A stretch of DNA of 64,000 nucleotides, taken from positions 90,956,592-91,020,591 of the forward strand of contig NC_092347.1 of the NCBI RefSeq assembly GCF_963676685.1. Direction: 5' to 3'. This document shows, in pieces, positions 13,112 to 23,269 of this stretch (its first letter is position 1; each line of letters begins with the position of its first letter). The stretch comes from Mytilus edulis. Lineage: Eukaryota > Mollusca > Bivalvia > Mytilida > Mytilidae. The notes beneath the pieces are model-generated. The model saw only the letters and a list, made by a program, of their open reading frames with translations, made no database searches and was not told the origin of the DNA. Made by a program: the position numbers and the translations under genes.

Positions 13112-13440
13112 TTGCCAAAAGTAAACAGATGGTCTATTTATATCAGACTGGATAAAAGGTTAAACGTCACCGCAAACAAGCAAGCTCTACTTAAGTTCCC
13201 ATGTGATTTAACCCTTCTTCTTCATGCTCAGTTACCAGTGCTGACTATGCTTGAGGATAAACTTTACTTCGCGGGTTTTTTACCCATTTGTCGTGATTGC
13301 GTCTTCAACAGGGGTAAGTGACTGCCAGGATTTATTCAGCACACACGAAGAGGCAGACACGCAATAGATCATGCATGCCATCTTTGCTGATGAAGAGAGA
13401 AAGTTATACCATGGTCTTTTACTAAAGTTTGCACAGTTCA
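13112..13440 (+). other. Unassigned; weak candidate exon end near 13315
   Basis: An open frame of 69 codons (GTG-less, no ATG near its start) ends in a good splice-donor context (AACAGGGGTAAGTG at 13308-13321). No acceptor, domain or homologue was recognised, so I do not call a gene. Confidence 0.15.
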
Positions 13441-13703
13441 TGATCCGTAGAAAACGTTTACAATAAAATGTAATTTATCACTATCAAACGTGCGGTTGGT
13501 GAATTACATAATCTTAAACAAATCGTTGAAGTAAAAACAAACGTAAATGCTGTGTTAACAATAAGACATGATCAGTCAAAATTTTACTATATTAAGTTTA
13601 AATTTAGTATCAAAACAAGACCGACTTTCTTTTCAGTGTTTTTATTTTGGTAATTTATCACAGAAGATAAAGTTATTTCGTAAATCATAAGTCAATTTGA
13701 CGT
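13440..13703 (+). repeat. Left half of a degenerate duplication (partner at 23.27-23.56 kb)
   Basis: Shares AAATGCTGTGTTAACAAT, GTTTAAATTTAGTATCAAAA, GACTTTCTT and TTTTTATTTTGGTAAT with 23400-23520. Both copies reach a TTGACGTTTAAA site; here the R1 array is inserted at that point, while the partner runs straight on into AGATGTAAGCA. Confidence 0.75.
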
Positions 13704-13760
13704 TTAAATCAACACTCCTCAACATTATACTTGTTTGGCTTTATAACTATTTTGATCTGA

Positions 13761-13804
13761 GCGTCACTGATGAGTCGTATGTAGACGAAACACGCGTCTG
13801 GCTT
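13761..13804 (+). ncRNA. Type I hammerhead ribozyme, monomer 1, slightly decayed
   Basis: Core CTGATGA (13767-13773), stem II GTC..GAC, GAAAC (13787-13791) and cleavage triplet GTC (13796-13798) are all present. Stem III is weakened by G to A at 13792, and stem I by loss of pairing on the 3' strand (TGGCTT instead of TGGCGT). It may be inactive or slow. Confidence 0.8.
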
Positions 13805-14105
13805 ATTACTTGGTATAATCCTTGTACCGTTGATAACTATTACACCACTGGGTCGATGCCACTGCTAGTGGACATTTCTTTCCCGAGGGTATCTCCAGCC
13901 CAGTGGTCAGCACTTCGGTGCTGACATGAACATCAATTATGTGGTCATATTTATAAATTTCCTGTTACAAAACTTTGAATTTTTCAAAAAACTAAGGATT
14001 TTCCTATCACAGGAAAGGATTATTTAAGACGTATTTGGTACAACTTTTGGGAATTGTTGGACCTTAACTTTGTACTTGTTTGGCTTTATAACTATTTTGG
14101 TCTGA

Positions 14106-14149
14106 GCGTCACTGATGAGTCTTATGTAGACGAAACGCTCGTCTGGCGT
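14106..14149 (+). ncRNA. Type I hammerhead ribozyme, monomer 2, intact core
   Basis: Stem I GCGTCA pairs with TGGCGT (six pairs, two of them G-U). Core CTGATGA is at 14112-14118. Stem II is GTCT/AGAC with a five-base loop. GAAA is followed by a three-pair stem III (ACG/CGT, loop CT), and the GTC cleavage triplet ends at 14143. All invariant positions are present, so self-cleavage after 14143 is predicted. The very short stem III is typical of metazoan hammerheads, which may work as dimers in tandem transcripts. Confidence 0.9.
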
Positions 14150-14463
14150 ATTAAATTATAATCCTGGTACCTTTGATAACTATTAACACCACTGAGTCGA
14201 TGCAATTGCTGGTGGACTTTTTGTTTATGAGGGTATCACCTGCCCAATAGTCAGCTCTTTGGTGTTGACATGAATATCACTTATACGGTCATTTTAATAA
14301 ATTTTCTGTTACAAACTTTGATTTTTTCGAAAAACTAAGGATTTTATAGTCCCAGGAATATATTACCTTATATTAGACGTATTTGGCACAACTTGTTAGA
14401 ATTTTTGGTCCTCAATGCTCCTTAACTTTGTACTTGTTTTGCTTTATAACTATTTTGATCTGA

Positions 14464-14506
14464 GCATCACTGATGAGTCTTATGTAGACAAACGCGCGTC
14501 TGGCGT
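14464..14506 (+). ncRNA. Hammerhead ribozyme, monomer 3, core deletion
   Basis: Same layout as monomer 2, but the G of GAAA after stem II is deleted (GACAAACG near 14487-14494), which removes an invariant catalytic-core base. Predicted inactive. Confidence 0.85.
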
Positions 14507-14540
14507 ATTAAATTATAATCCTGGTACCTTTGATAACTAA

Positions 14541-14930
14541 TTAAATAGATGTAAGCAGCGCCATGAGTTATGTTGATAGTAATTTGAATACGTTTAAACT
14601 ATAATATTCAGGGTCCTGTTTATCGAAGTAGTCTAAGAAAGAGAACATGTCATAAGACCAACTTAGGACAGATCTTAGTCCTAAGTGGGTTTATCAAACA
14701 TGTTGCAACTTAGGAAAATCCTAGCAATAGTCCTATTTTCAGGATACCAATGTATGTGTATTAAGATGGTTTTAGCATGGTACTAGCTTTGGGATATATG
14801 TTCGGTGGTTATGTCATAAACAAAAATGGCCTGTAATGATTGTATTTACTTTAGGTAGTTAATATTTGAATTTTAGGAGATTGGGAGCTAGAATGGAAAG
14901 AAATTATTCTTACAAACTTTGAAAATCTAA
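14541..14930. other. Unassigned flank with an inverted repeat at 14661-14686
   Basis: ACTTAGGAC and GTCCTAAGT form nine-base arms around an eight-base spacer (14661-14686), followed by further TTAGGA/TCCTA blocks. This could be a small MITE-like element or chance; no gene was recognised. Confidence 0.35.
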
Positions 14931-15085
14931 ATAAAAATTATCTTCTGCGAAATATCATTAATGATCTTACCGTGTTCACGTCATGTCAAACATGACGTGA
15001 TACGAACGCGAAATTTAAATCTCTAGATAATTAAGTTACTTGTTGGCTTCAAATTCGGAAATATCTCATTAAAAATATTTCCCAT
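14930..15085 (+). repeat. Degenerate repeat with a perfect palindrome (partner at 21.23-21.40 kb)
   Basis: Contains TCACGTCATGT, CAA, ACATGACGTGA (14976-15000), a perfect 11-base inverted repeat with ATF/CRE-like TGACGT halves. The partner region at 21230-21400 has the same order (GCGAAAT, TAATGAT, ACGTCAT...ATGACGT, TACGAA). No coding content. Confidence 0.6.
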
Positions 15086-15179
15086 ACACAAGTAGGTGAG
15101 GGACATTTTAATATTCATATTTAAGCCAATACTCATACACAGAAGGGTTTGCTCATGCACATTTTTCTTCCTTCTTATC

Positions 15180-15640
15180 AAATGTCCTTAAAAACGTTTC
15201 ATTTTAATTTCAAATTTCACAAATTGGACGTATTGACAAAGCTCTTTATTAAATAACAAAAACAATATTAAATAGAAATACATTTTCTCTGCAAGCCTGT
15301 ATGATTTTTTCGTTCAATCAACTCTTCTTAAAATTTTGAAATGTCACTCAAATTAGCAGCATAATTTTAGTGTCATGCAAAATTTCAAATAAATAACATT
15401 TGTAGGGTAGTTTCCAACATGTGACTTTATTGTAAGTGTTAAAAATGTGTTTTTAAATGTATTATTTCAGTAATATATTCTTAAAAAAACATAAATTCCA
15501 TTTGAAGTCCTATCTTTTATGACAAACATCCATTCATTAAAGTGAAAGGTTTCCTTTGGTGATTTTTAATTCTACATAACATATAACAGAGCCAACGGTT
15601 TTTTTAACAACAATGCATTCGATGCATCCTTTAAAGACAT
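15180..15640 (+). repeat. Degenerate duplication, copy 2 of the 5.17 kb segment
   Basis: Partner of 5170-5720, with shared anchors described there. It ends just before the SINE at 15.8 kb. Confidence 0.65.
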
Positions 15641-15794
15641 TTTGATGTTATGAAAATGTGTTCTTCATGTTAATTGAATTTTGCAAATTCATTAAAATCT
15701 GATATATATTCGGACAATTGAATACCGCGTTTGGGCTATTTCAAGGCAGCCAGTTTTTAATGGTGGGGAAGCCAGATTGCCCGTTAAAAACCCA

Positions 15795-15992
15795 CTAAAC
15801 TTCAACAGGAAAACTGACAATCCTAGTCAATTAAGATTGGAGTTCAGTTCATTCGCACGAGCTGGATTCGAACTCAAAATCTCAGCGTTGACTTGCTAGT
15901 GATTCCAGTAGTAACTAATTAGACCACTCGGCCAGTGAGGTTCCAGGTAAACAGGATACGTTAGGGTTATACGGGGGTTATACTATACAAGT
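15795..15992 (-). mobile_element. tRNA-derived SINE, copy 2, well-preserved promoter boxes
   Basis: On the minus strand the head has an A box TGGCCGAGTGG and a B box GAGTTCGAATCC (complement at 15852-15863), both close to RNA polymerase III consensus. The tail includes CTAGGATTGTCAGTTTTCC. It aligns end to end with the copy at 9.9 kb, so the element boundaries can be estimated from the pair. The partner LINE supplying its reverse transcriptase cannot be identified from this window. Confidence 0.8.
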
Positions 15993-16450
15993 GAAAGGCT
16001 AGCTAGTTAGCACTTGCAACTAATAAAACAAACCATGCATCTAAGACTTAATTACCAATTAGTACACATCTAACAATCTGTCGTGTTAACATCGTAGTTA
16101 CTATTAACAAAAAATATATGTATGTCAATTGATCACTACAAGTTGCATTACATCAAATTTAATATCTGAATGAATGATTTTGTTTTTCTTTTATAGGTCA
16201 AAAGAATGTTTGAACTGAATAAAACAACCACTAACTGGTAATATTATTAAAACAAATCAACCCTGTAAACATTTATTTTCCAAAAAATGGCCCAGACGCA
16301 AAGATTAAATTTACTGCATGATGCGTTTATTATACATGAACTTTACATCGTATGCGTCTTTTTATTCATCGTTCAAGTTCTTAGTCATATTTCTGAACAA
16401 TAGCCTGCACCTATCATCGCATACATTTTTATAGTTAGTCACTTTCCCCC

Positions 16451-16633
16451 AAATTCTATATAACTTCTTAATGCCAGTATGTTGATGACCCCTCAATCCA
16501 AACCATCAAGATCCCCCATAACACTATAGAGAACAGGGTATGGATGAATATATCTAGAGACTTGCAAAAACCTACATTCATATTTCATTTTGGGGTCATC
16601 AACATACTGGCATTAAGAAGTTTTATAGAATAT
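16451..16633. repeat. Inverted repeat, arms about 42 bp
   Basis: Left arm 16451-16492 (TTCTTAATGCCAGTATGTTG core) is the reverse complement of right arm 16592-16633 (CAACATACTGGCATTAAGAA core), with roughly 100 bp between them. The left arm has a counterpart at 11.97 kb; the right arm does not. Confidence 0.85.
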
Positions 16634-16644
16634 TTTGGCTACGA

Positions 16645-16688
16645 GCATCACTGAAGAGACATGTATTGTCGAAATGCGCACCTGGTGC
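16645..16688 (+). ncRNA. Hammerhead ribozyme of a second, diverged lineage
   Basis: GCATCA pairs with TGGTGC (stem I, six pairs). Core CTGAAGA fits the CUGANGA consensus. Stem II is GACA/TGTC with a five-base loop, then GAAA, then a stem III of the ATG/CAT type. The expected ATC cleavage triplet reads ACC here (16680-16682), so the pairing U next to the cleavage site is lost and activity is doubtful. Compared with the R1 ribozyme, pairs in stems I, II and III change together, which supports the fold. Confidence 0.8.
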
Positions 16689-17650
16689 AGGAAAATTTGT
16701 ACCGTTAGTGTTATTAAACCGGTCCATGGTTGTTTACAAAAGTACCTTACTGTTTTATACTTATTTCAAAGGATGCTGGTGGTTTTTATTTTGTCTTTTT
16801 TCTTTCTTTGGGTGGGGTCGAGCATTATGAAGTATAATTACTTTAGTCTGTATTGTGTTTGTTTTATGATTTCAACTTCTTATTTAATTATTATTTTTTA
16901 TAATTTTTTGTTTGTTTTTAATATTACTAATTATTCTACAAAGTTATTTGTCCAGTCACAATGTTTGCGAAACAAACTCTTTTTTTCATTTAGTTTATAA
17001 AATTTATTGATTTATGGTTACATAGAACTTAAAATCCATATAAATAGTATTAAATATTCAAATGTTCGTCCTTCAAAACTAGAAAAAAACAAATTATGAT
17101 TTAAATAGTTGTTCAATCATTGTTTCTGTAATAAAATTCTAATTCCGTCATTTAACCAGTACACTTAAAAGTCAAAACAAGATCTCTCTGGTCGGGTTTT
17201 TCAGTTGGTTAATTGGTCACGTGTTTTATCCCGAAACAATTTTATAAATCTATAGAATGACTAAATATCGTTTACCTTGTGTCGATCCTCTTATATCTTG
17301 AACAACACGCGTTGTTTTCTATTTGTTTGATGTGTTTGAGCTTTTGATTTTGCCATTTAATGAGGGACTTTCCGTTTTGAATTTTCCTCGGAGATCAGTA
17401 TTTTTGTGATATCTTTTTTTATGGGAAAAGTTTTTGAAATTTTCTTCTTTTTTTTTTAATTTACTTTGCATAAAAAGGTAAATTTCAAAGGCGATACAAA
17501 AAAATTTGAAACTTTCTAAGTTTTAAAAAGTGAATTCATAATAGCATCTGTTTTACATTTTCAACATGGAAGTTCTAATAAATAAAATATTATATGAAAT
17601 ATCAAGGTTTTTTAAATGTGTGTTTTACAGTCTCTCATTACTCCCATTTA

Positions 17651-18485
17651 GAGTGGCTCTTCATCAATATGATTATGATGATGTAAAATTATTCATATTC
17701 TGATTTAACTTAATAATACTTAACATTAAAAAAATGAAACATTGATCTATACTTGTATTAGTTTCAAGTTTCAAAGTTGACGCAGGTTAAGTGTTTACCT
17801 CAGAGACTGCATAGATATGCATAAAAAGAATAGTTATGCGCCATTTGCTTTGGTACAATTCTAACTTTCGTATTAAATAGCGCTATCCGATTTGAAGTAA
17901 TATAATTTTAAAAAAAAAGAAGGTTACGAAAATTAAGACTGCTGAGCTATTCATATCAGATCAATCACTGTTCGATATGAAAAGGTATATTGCAAATTTG
18001 ACGAAGGTTACGTAAACATTTTCTTATAAGTTATTTACAACGGTATGTAAATATGGTCATGTGTAATTATTTTTATTATACACGTGTTAAAAGTATATAA
18101 TAGGTTAAATGATTTTCATTGGTTGAGTTTGAACAATAATATTTGAATAAGGTCAATCCAGGTATTTAGTGCTATATTTGTTGCGGTTGTGTGAATTTAA
18201 GTATTTTGAGGTTCCCTTTTGGTGTTGTAAATTTTCCCACCCCACCATATAAAATGTTTTTTTGTTCTGTTATTTTTTTAATATATGCGAATAATAATGT
18301 GTGTTAATTTGATTCATAATCTGTATTTGTGTACATAATGAAAACTGATTTTACTTTTGTAGATTGTTTTTTGTTGTGTTTGTTACATGCAGCAACCTAG
18401 ACAGCCAGTAACATGTGAACTTTTTTTGCATCTGTATTAAATAAAATTAAAACCTTGCTGCACATTGTAAGACGAGCTTATTTAA
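17651..18485. other. No gene recognised
   Basis: AT-rich DNA; nothing beyond background ORFs was seen. Confidence 0.5.
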
Positions 18486-18489
18486 TACA

Positions 18490-19750
18490 AAGTTGTCGAG
18501 TTCATTTTGTAAATAATTTATGTTCGCTTCAAGTTATGAATATATGAACATATTTGCACTGATGTTGTGTATCTATCCACACAAAAGATGGACTCTGTGC
18601 GATTTAAACTGGTATTGTTCCAGAATTTATAGTTGACAAAGGTAAAATGTACAACAGAAAGTACGTAGTTAAACAATTCAAATGAATGACACGAATAGCC
18701 CTGACCGAATAGAACTACACCTTGTTGATACAATTTGGTGACAACGTGTTTGAAACATTCTTAAAAATCGTTCCTGAGTTATTCTCTCCTCACTAGACCA
18801 TGCATTGTTTCAGTAGATTGAGATCTTCATGAATGTGACCAGGGAATCTCAAATATCGACAGAAAGGAAAGTCTGACTTGCATTCATTGTCACTACGATT
18901 GCCGTTGAGATGTTTGTTTTCGAAATGGCTATTCTGTCTTACCAACGTACTGTTACCTCATTTACACTGTAGAAGATACACAACAATTGTAGTCTTGCAA
19001 CTAACATAGCAAAATATAGTGTATTCCTTATCTGCAATGGAATAACATTTCGAAGAGTTTGTTATTCAGTTTTTGCTTGCAAGTCAGACAATGTTTGTTC
19101 CAACACCCTTTTATAAGAGTCCACTGAAAAAACGACCCGATTGTGAGAAAATGCCAGCTCTCAGCAGCTGGTCTTAAATTCTGTAGAGCCTTCGTAAACC
19201 AGTTCGATTAGCTCGGTGAATATCTATGAAAGATCGGGATTTTTTAGATTTCTTTTCAATTTTCGCGGATAAGATGGATCAAATTTGTGATGGTAAGTCA
19301 GTACGAACGGGATACTTTTTGTTGTCTCTTTATATTGTAAAAAATGAACTCGGATGACGTTTTAAGCACGAAAGAAATCTATCACAATGCCTTTTCTTCT
19401 GTATCACTGATCTTTTATGTGACCGTGAATTTGTTGTAATCACACATTTTTGCAGTAGCATTGGTGGAGCAAATCTCGTTATTCGGTAATCTAAATGTGG
19501 AAAAAGATCAAGGTGAAATGCTTTGGATGACAACTTAAAGTAGAAAGTTATGAATGGTTGTCTGCTTACTTGCAATGCAGATCTGGTATTTGACATTTCG
19601 AATGAACACATTGCGTTCATGTTCAAATTATCCCATTTCATGTCAATATCATCGATGAGTAGGAACCAAGGGGAACATTCCTGGGGAAAAAACTCAATGC
19701 AAGTTATTGAACATCTGTGCTATGCTTTCAAAGTAGCAACAAAGAACTCC
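18490..19750 (-). pseudogene. Penelope-like retroelement relic (reverse transcriptase plus GIY-YIG endonuclease region)
   Basis: Minus strand, 5' to 3'. The reverse transcriptase catalytic motif IDDIDMKW is encoded at 19656-19633, inside a 103-codon frame. A linker with IPFVLTYHHKFDP follows (near 19310). Next comes a cysteine-rich KGCWNKHCLTCKQ block (near 19112-19070), typical of the segment before the nuclease, and then a GIY-YIG-type region with YVSCKTTIVVYLLQCK and FPGHIHEDL (about 19000-18800). The order RT, linker, Cys block, GIY-YIG fits Penelope-like elements, which prime reverse transcription with this nuclease. Stops and frame changes between blocks show it is dead. The family call rests on motif order and recognition, not on an alignment. 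Confidence 0.75.
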
Positions 19751-19759
19751 AAAAAATAA

Positions 19760-21225
19760 AACTAAAACGTAGAGAAAAACGAACAGAACAAATGATTGAC
19801 AGATTGGTCACACTTTTTAATAGAAACTACAGTGGCTGCAATCTTTTGATACCGATTCTGCATATTTATTGATAAGGAGATCCCAAATATATTATAGAAA
19901 TAGTTAATGAAAGGACTGAAATGAAACATATCCGTCTTTTACAAAAAATTATATTTTGCTCTTATCAAACAAAAGGAGGCAATTTGAAGTGACTTATAAT
20001 ATTTTGTTAAACAGCGTCGGATTATTCCTGTGAACTTTTTATTTCTCTTGAATGTGCAGTAAATCAGTATTTTAAGGACCGGTTTTGTTTTTTGATTATT
20101 TTTAACATTTTATTTTCGGTGCATAAAACGCCGAGCAAATATTGATCATATTGAAAAAATAAAATATTGTGTTGAAACTTATTCCTTTTATTTTTGTCAC
20201 TATGTTCATTCAAGTTTAAGATTATACATAATGACTGATTATACAAATTAACTGTAACTTATATAAGTGTTTATCCTATAAAGGCAAAAAAAAAATAATA
20301 AAAGTCTTTATCGTATAACAAAGAAATCAATCTAAATTTGTTTTATAACATTTCCCTTTCAAACCATTAAAATATATATATATATCAAACGACAGTTTAG
20401 ATTTACAATAAGATAACTAAATCTTATTCTAAGCCATTACAAATATAATGTAAGGCCGTACATTGACCATAATGGTTAAATTTTTGTAAAATTGTGACTT
20501 GAAAGGAGGGGTGTCTCATTGACACTCATACCATTTCTTTTTATGTCTATAGAATTTAGTTCTTTCCTCCTAGATTCCCCATTACACACATAAAATTGAA
20601 ACGCAACATGTTGTTAGATAAGTCGCGTGTTTCTGTCATCTCTATTTCGACTATTGCACTTGTCATTCTCAATCCCTTTACCTTTATTATCTTGTTCAGT
20701 GTTTCCGTATTTTCGTTTGCGTATTCGTATTGTGAGAAGCGTAAAACTGTTCATGTTTAAGAGAAGGGGAAAGTCCAGTAATCGAACGAGATACAAATTG
20801 TTCATAGGTTTAAATACGTATGGATGGCGTAAAATATCAGCAGCTCTACACAATGTGAAAAAGTTGTGCTTGTTCATTGAGTTTACTCACCAAAAAGGTT
20901 GACATTGTGGCTTGCGGCTGATATTATTGCTTATCAATAGGTAGAAAAAACAATTCTAATATGACGTGCTTCTTTCGCTTTGTAAACAACACCGTGATAA
21001 AATTCTCGATATATCTATACTTAGCGCAGACTCCAAGATGTACACAAATGGCTGTTTAAATATGCCTCCCACGTAAATCCACATGTATCGTAACCTATGT
21101 GTAAACGGTTTGGAATTTCGCTGTGTTAACAATTACAATTGAATAAAACCCTACAGAACATTTATTCTGATTCTGATGCATAACAAAAAGAATTTACACA
21201 TTAGAGAACGGAAAAATGGACAAAA
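19760..21225. other. No gene recognised
   Basis: AT-rich. Overlapping 87- and 91-codon ORFs on opposite strands near 20614-20902 show no domain or homology I recognise. A short R3-like tail (GTCTCATTGACACTCATACC) lies at about 20510-20530. Confidence 0.45.
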
Positions 21226-21229
21226 ACAA

Positions 21230-21400
21230 AACAAATTAAAATTCCGCGAAATTCCAGTAATGATTTTTGCGCATTAACGTCATTTCAAAACATGACGTCA
21301 TACGAATGAAAACGTTAAAGCTGAAGGTTTTTCTATTGCGTTTACCTTCTAAACTCGGATACAATTGCATTAAAATAAAGTATTGAGGTAGGTATTGCTT
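21230..21400 (+). repeat. Degenerate repeat, partner of 14.93-15.08 kb
   Basis: ACGTCAT and ATGACGT arms at 21277-21298 sit in the same context as the palindrome at 14976-15000. Confidence 0.55.
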
Positions 21401-21722
21401 GTTTTCTGTTCTATTGCAATATTCGCACATTTACGTATTTCAGCAAGTCAACATGGCGGGTCCTTGGTTACAACATGTCAACAGTGAATTTGACGGTAAC
21501 TTGCGATAAAAAATGCAAATCTAAAATTGCAAATGTTGGGTTTACTGAGAAGTCAAAAAAGTAATCACATTTTTTTCTAGCTGTTAGTTAAGAAATCATT
21601 CATGCAGGCTTATTAGATTTGTTTTACATTTATCGAACAGTGGGTAAAATAGAACAGCCACACACACGGTATACCCATCATCGCTTCAGTTTTTTAATGA
21701 TCGTATTTGTCCTATTAGAATC

Positions 21723-21896
21723 GAAATAATTCATGGAAGCCATAGATTTGTTGTAAATTTACACATGGCCTTGGCCGTGATATTCGTTAATTTTATCCCT
21801 CGCTAACGCTCAGGATAAAATTCGAATATCACGGCCCAGGCCATGTGTAAATTTACAACAAATCTATGGCTCCCATGAATTATTTCTTAAATAATC
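21723..21896. mobile_element. Foldback/MITE-like palindrome, 174 bp
   Basis: Nearly the whole element is one inverted repeat: GAAATAATTCATGGAAGCC at the left end against GGCTCCCATGAATTATTTC at the right, with ATAGATTTGTTGTAAATTTA mirrored inside. The spacer around 21799-21812 (CTCGCTAACGCTCA) is unpaired. No coding capacity. The transposase family is unknown. Confidence 0.85.
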
Positions 21897-22329
21897 TATA
21901 CATATTGTCTGTAAAGCAAAGCAGGATAAATTAAATAAAAAAACAAAGATTTATTCAATACTGGAATATACGTTCCATACCTTCCTGGTTTTTAACTTGA
22001 AGTCTTATTATCTGCTAGAGGTATTTAACCCTAAAACAAATATCAATTGAGAACGACTAACAGGGAATACATGGAAAAGTAATGTATTAATAATTTATGT
22101 TTCCACATCAAAACTTTTTTTATATTTGAAGCATTTTATGAGCATCAATTATTTTACTTTCATTTGAATCACTCTGAGAATAAAAGTTGGTCAAAAGATT
22201 TGGATTGGAACATACGAAGGAGTTAAGTAAACATAAAAAGTTGCCTGCAATGAATAACTTTATCCTACTGACGACACCTTTTAGATAGGGTGATGTACTT
22301 ACATAAGAAATAGTAATACAATGGTCTAT

Positions 22330-23237
22330 AAATAAAGGCAACAGTAGTATACCGCTGTTCAAAACTCATAAATCCATGGACAAAAAACAAAATCGGGATA
22401 ACAAACTAAAACCGAGGGAAACGCATTAAATATAAGAGGAGAACAACGACATAACACTAAAATGTAACACATATAGACAAAATCCCACGAGAATAACAAA
22501 TATAACATATATATATAACATCAAAACCAAATACATGAATTTGGGATAGACAAGTACCGTGACACGTCTTATCGCAATGTGAATTTACACTCAAAAATAA
22601 GAGAAAACAAACGACACAACGTTATAATGTAATACACACAGAAACGAACTATAATATAACAATGACCATATTCCTGACTTGGTACAGGGCATTTTTAAAG
22701 GAAAAAATGGTGGGTTGAACCTGGTTTTGTGGCATGCCAAACCTCGCACTTTTATGGCCATATGAAATATAACATCAAAATGACAACACAGGACTACAAT
22801 ATAAATAAATTGGAGAACACAATTGACAAAGAATCACACGAACAACAGCCAACAAAAGGCAACAAGTTTAAAATTTTAATACGCCAGAAGTGTATTTTGT
22901 CCACACAAGACCTATGTGTGACGCACAGATACAAAAGTTTGAAAGCCGAAACGAGTACAAAGTTGAACAGCATCGAGGACCAAAAGATCAAAAAGGTTGT
23001 GCCAAAAACGGCAAGGGTTTTCCGTTAAGTTACCAGAAAATCCCTATAATTTAGAGTAATTTATACTTTTGCAAACAGTAAATTTAATAAAATGAATATT
23101 CAAAAGATGTACATGATAAAGCTGAAGTATTAACTAATTACAGGAAACAACTGAAATACATTTACATAACCAGACATTTGAAACACAAAAGTAGACACAT
23201 CCGAATACGTTTAAACCTCTACGCCAAGTGACGTCCT
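22330..23237 (-). repeat. R2 repeat, long recent-looking copy
   Basis: Starts with the inverted R2 terminus (AATAAAGGCAACAGTAGTAT), passes the CCTGACTTGGTACAGGGC module (about 22675), the ATGCCAAACCTCGCACTTTT block and a decayed hammerhead region (about 22900-22945), and ends at AAGTGACGTCCTATT. The plus-strand 99-codon ORF at 22729-23028 is antisense to the repeat and is nearly identical to the one in the 53.5 kb copy. This reflects high copy similarity; I do not treat it as a gene. Confidence 0.85.
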
Positions 23238-23269
23238 ATTGTCTATTAGTGACCTTTGCACCGACCGTG

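Larger units (their letters stand above)
13710..14540 (+). mobile_element. R1 hammerhead retrozyme, tandem array of about 2.3 monomers
   Basis: The region holds direct repeats of a roughly 350 bp monomer; the hammerhead start recurs at 13761, 14106 and 14464 (spacings 345 and 358). Each monomer carries TACTTGTTT-GCTTTATAAC, the hammerhead, a TCCTGGTACCTTTGATAACT block and, in the first two, a GGTCGATGC...GAGGGTATC block. The array is flanked by TTAAAT direct repeats (13704-13709 and 14541-14546), consistent with a target-site duplication. Tandem non-autonomous elements with a type I hammerhead in each monomer match the metazoan retrozyme class, which propagates through ribozyme-processed RNA copied by another element's reverse transcriptase. 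The 75-codon plus ORF at 13697 is a frame across this repeat. Confidence 0.85.
16310..17650 (+). repeat. Degenerate duplication, copy 2 of the 11.82 kb segment
   Basis: Partner of 11820-12900. It differs mainly by a segment at about 16586-16715 that carries one arm of an inverted repeat and a hammerhead. The 121-codon plus ORF starting at 16635 begins inside that hammerhead and runs through AT-rich DNA; it has no coding support. An R5 fragment lies at 17320-17410. Confidence 0.65.

Noticed and set aside
16635..17000. 121-codon ORF as a membrane protein gene
   Set aside because: It starts inside a hammerhead, runs into T-rich DNA (hence apparent hydrophobicity), and its duplicate at 12.2 kb is not open.
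20614..20902. Overlapping ORFs on both strands
   Set aside because: Opposite-strand frames without any recognisable domain or gene signals; considered chance.
22729..23028. 99-codon protein conserved in two places (also 53532-53831)
   Set aside because: Both lie antisense inside R2 and a third full-length R2 copy does not keep the frame. Similarity follows from recent repeat copying.
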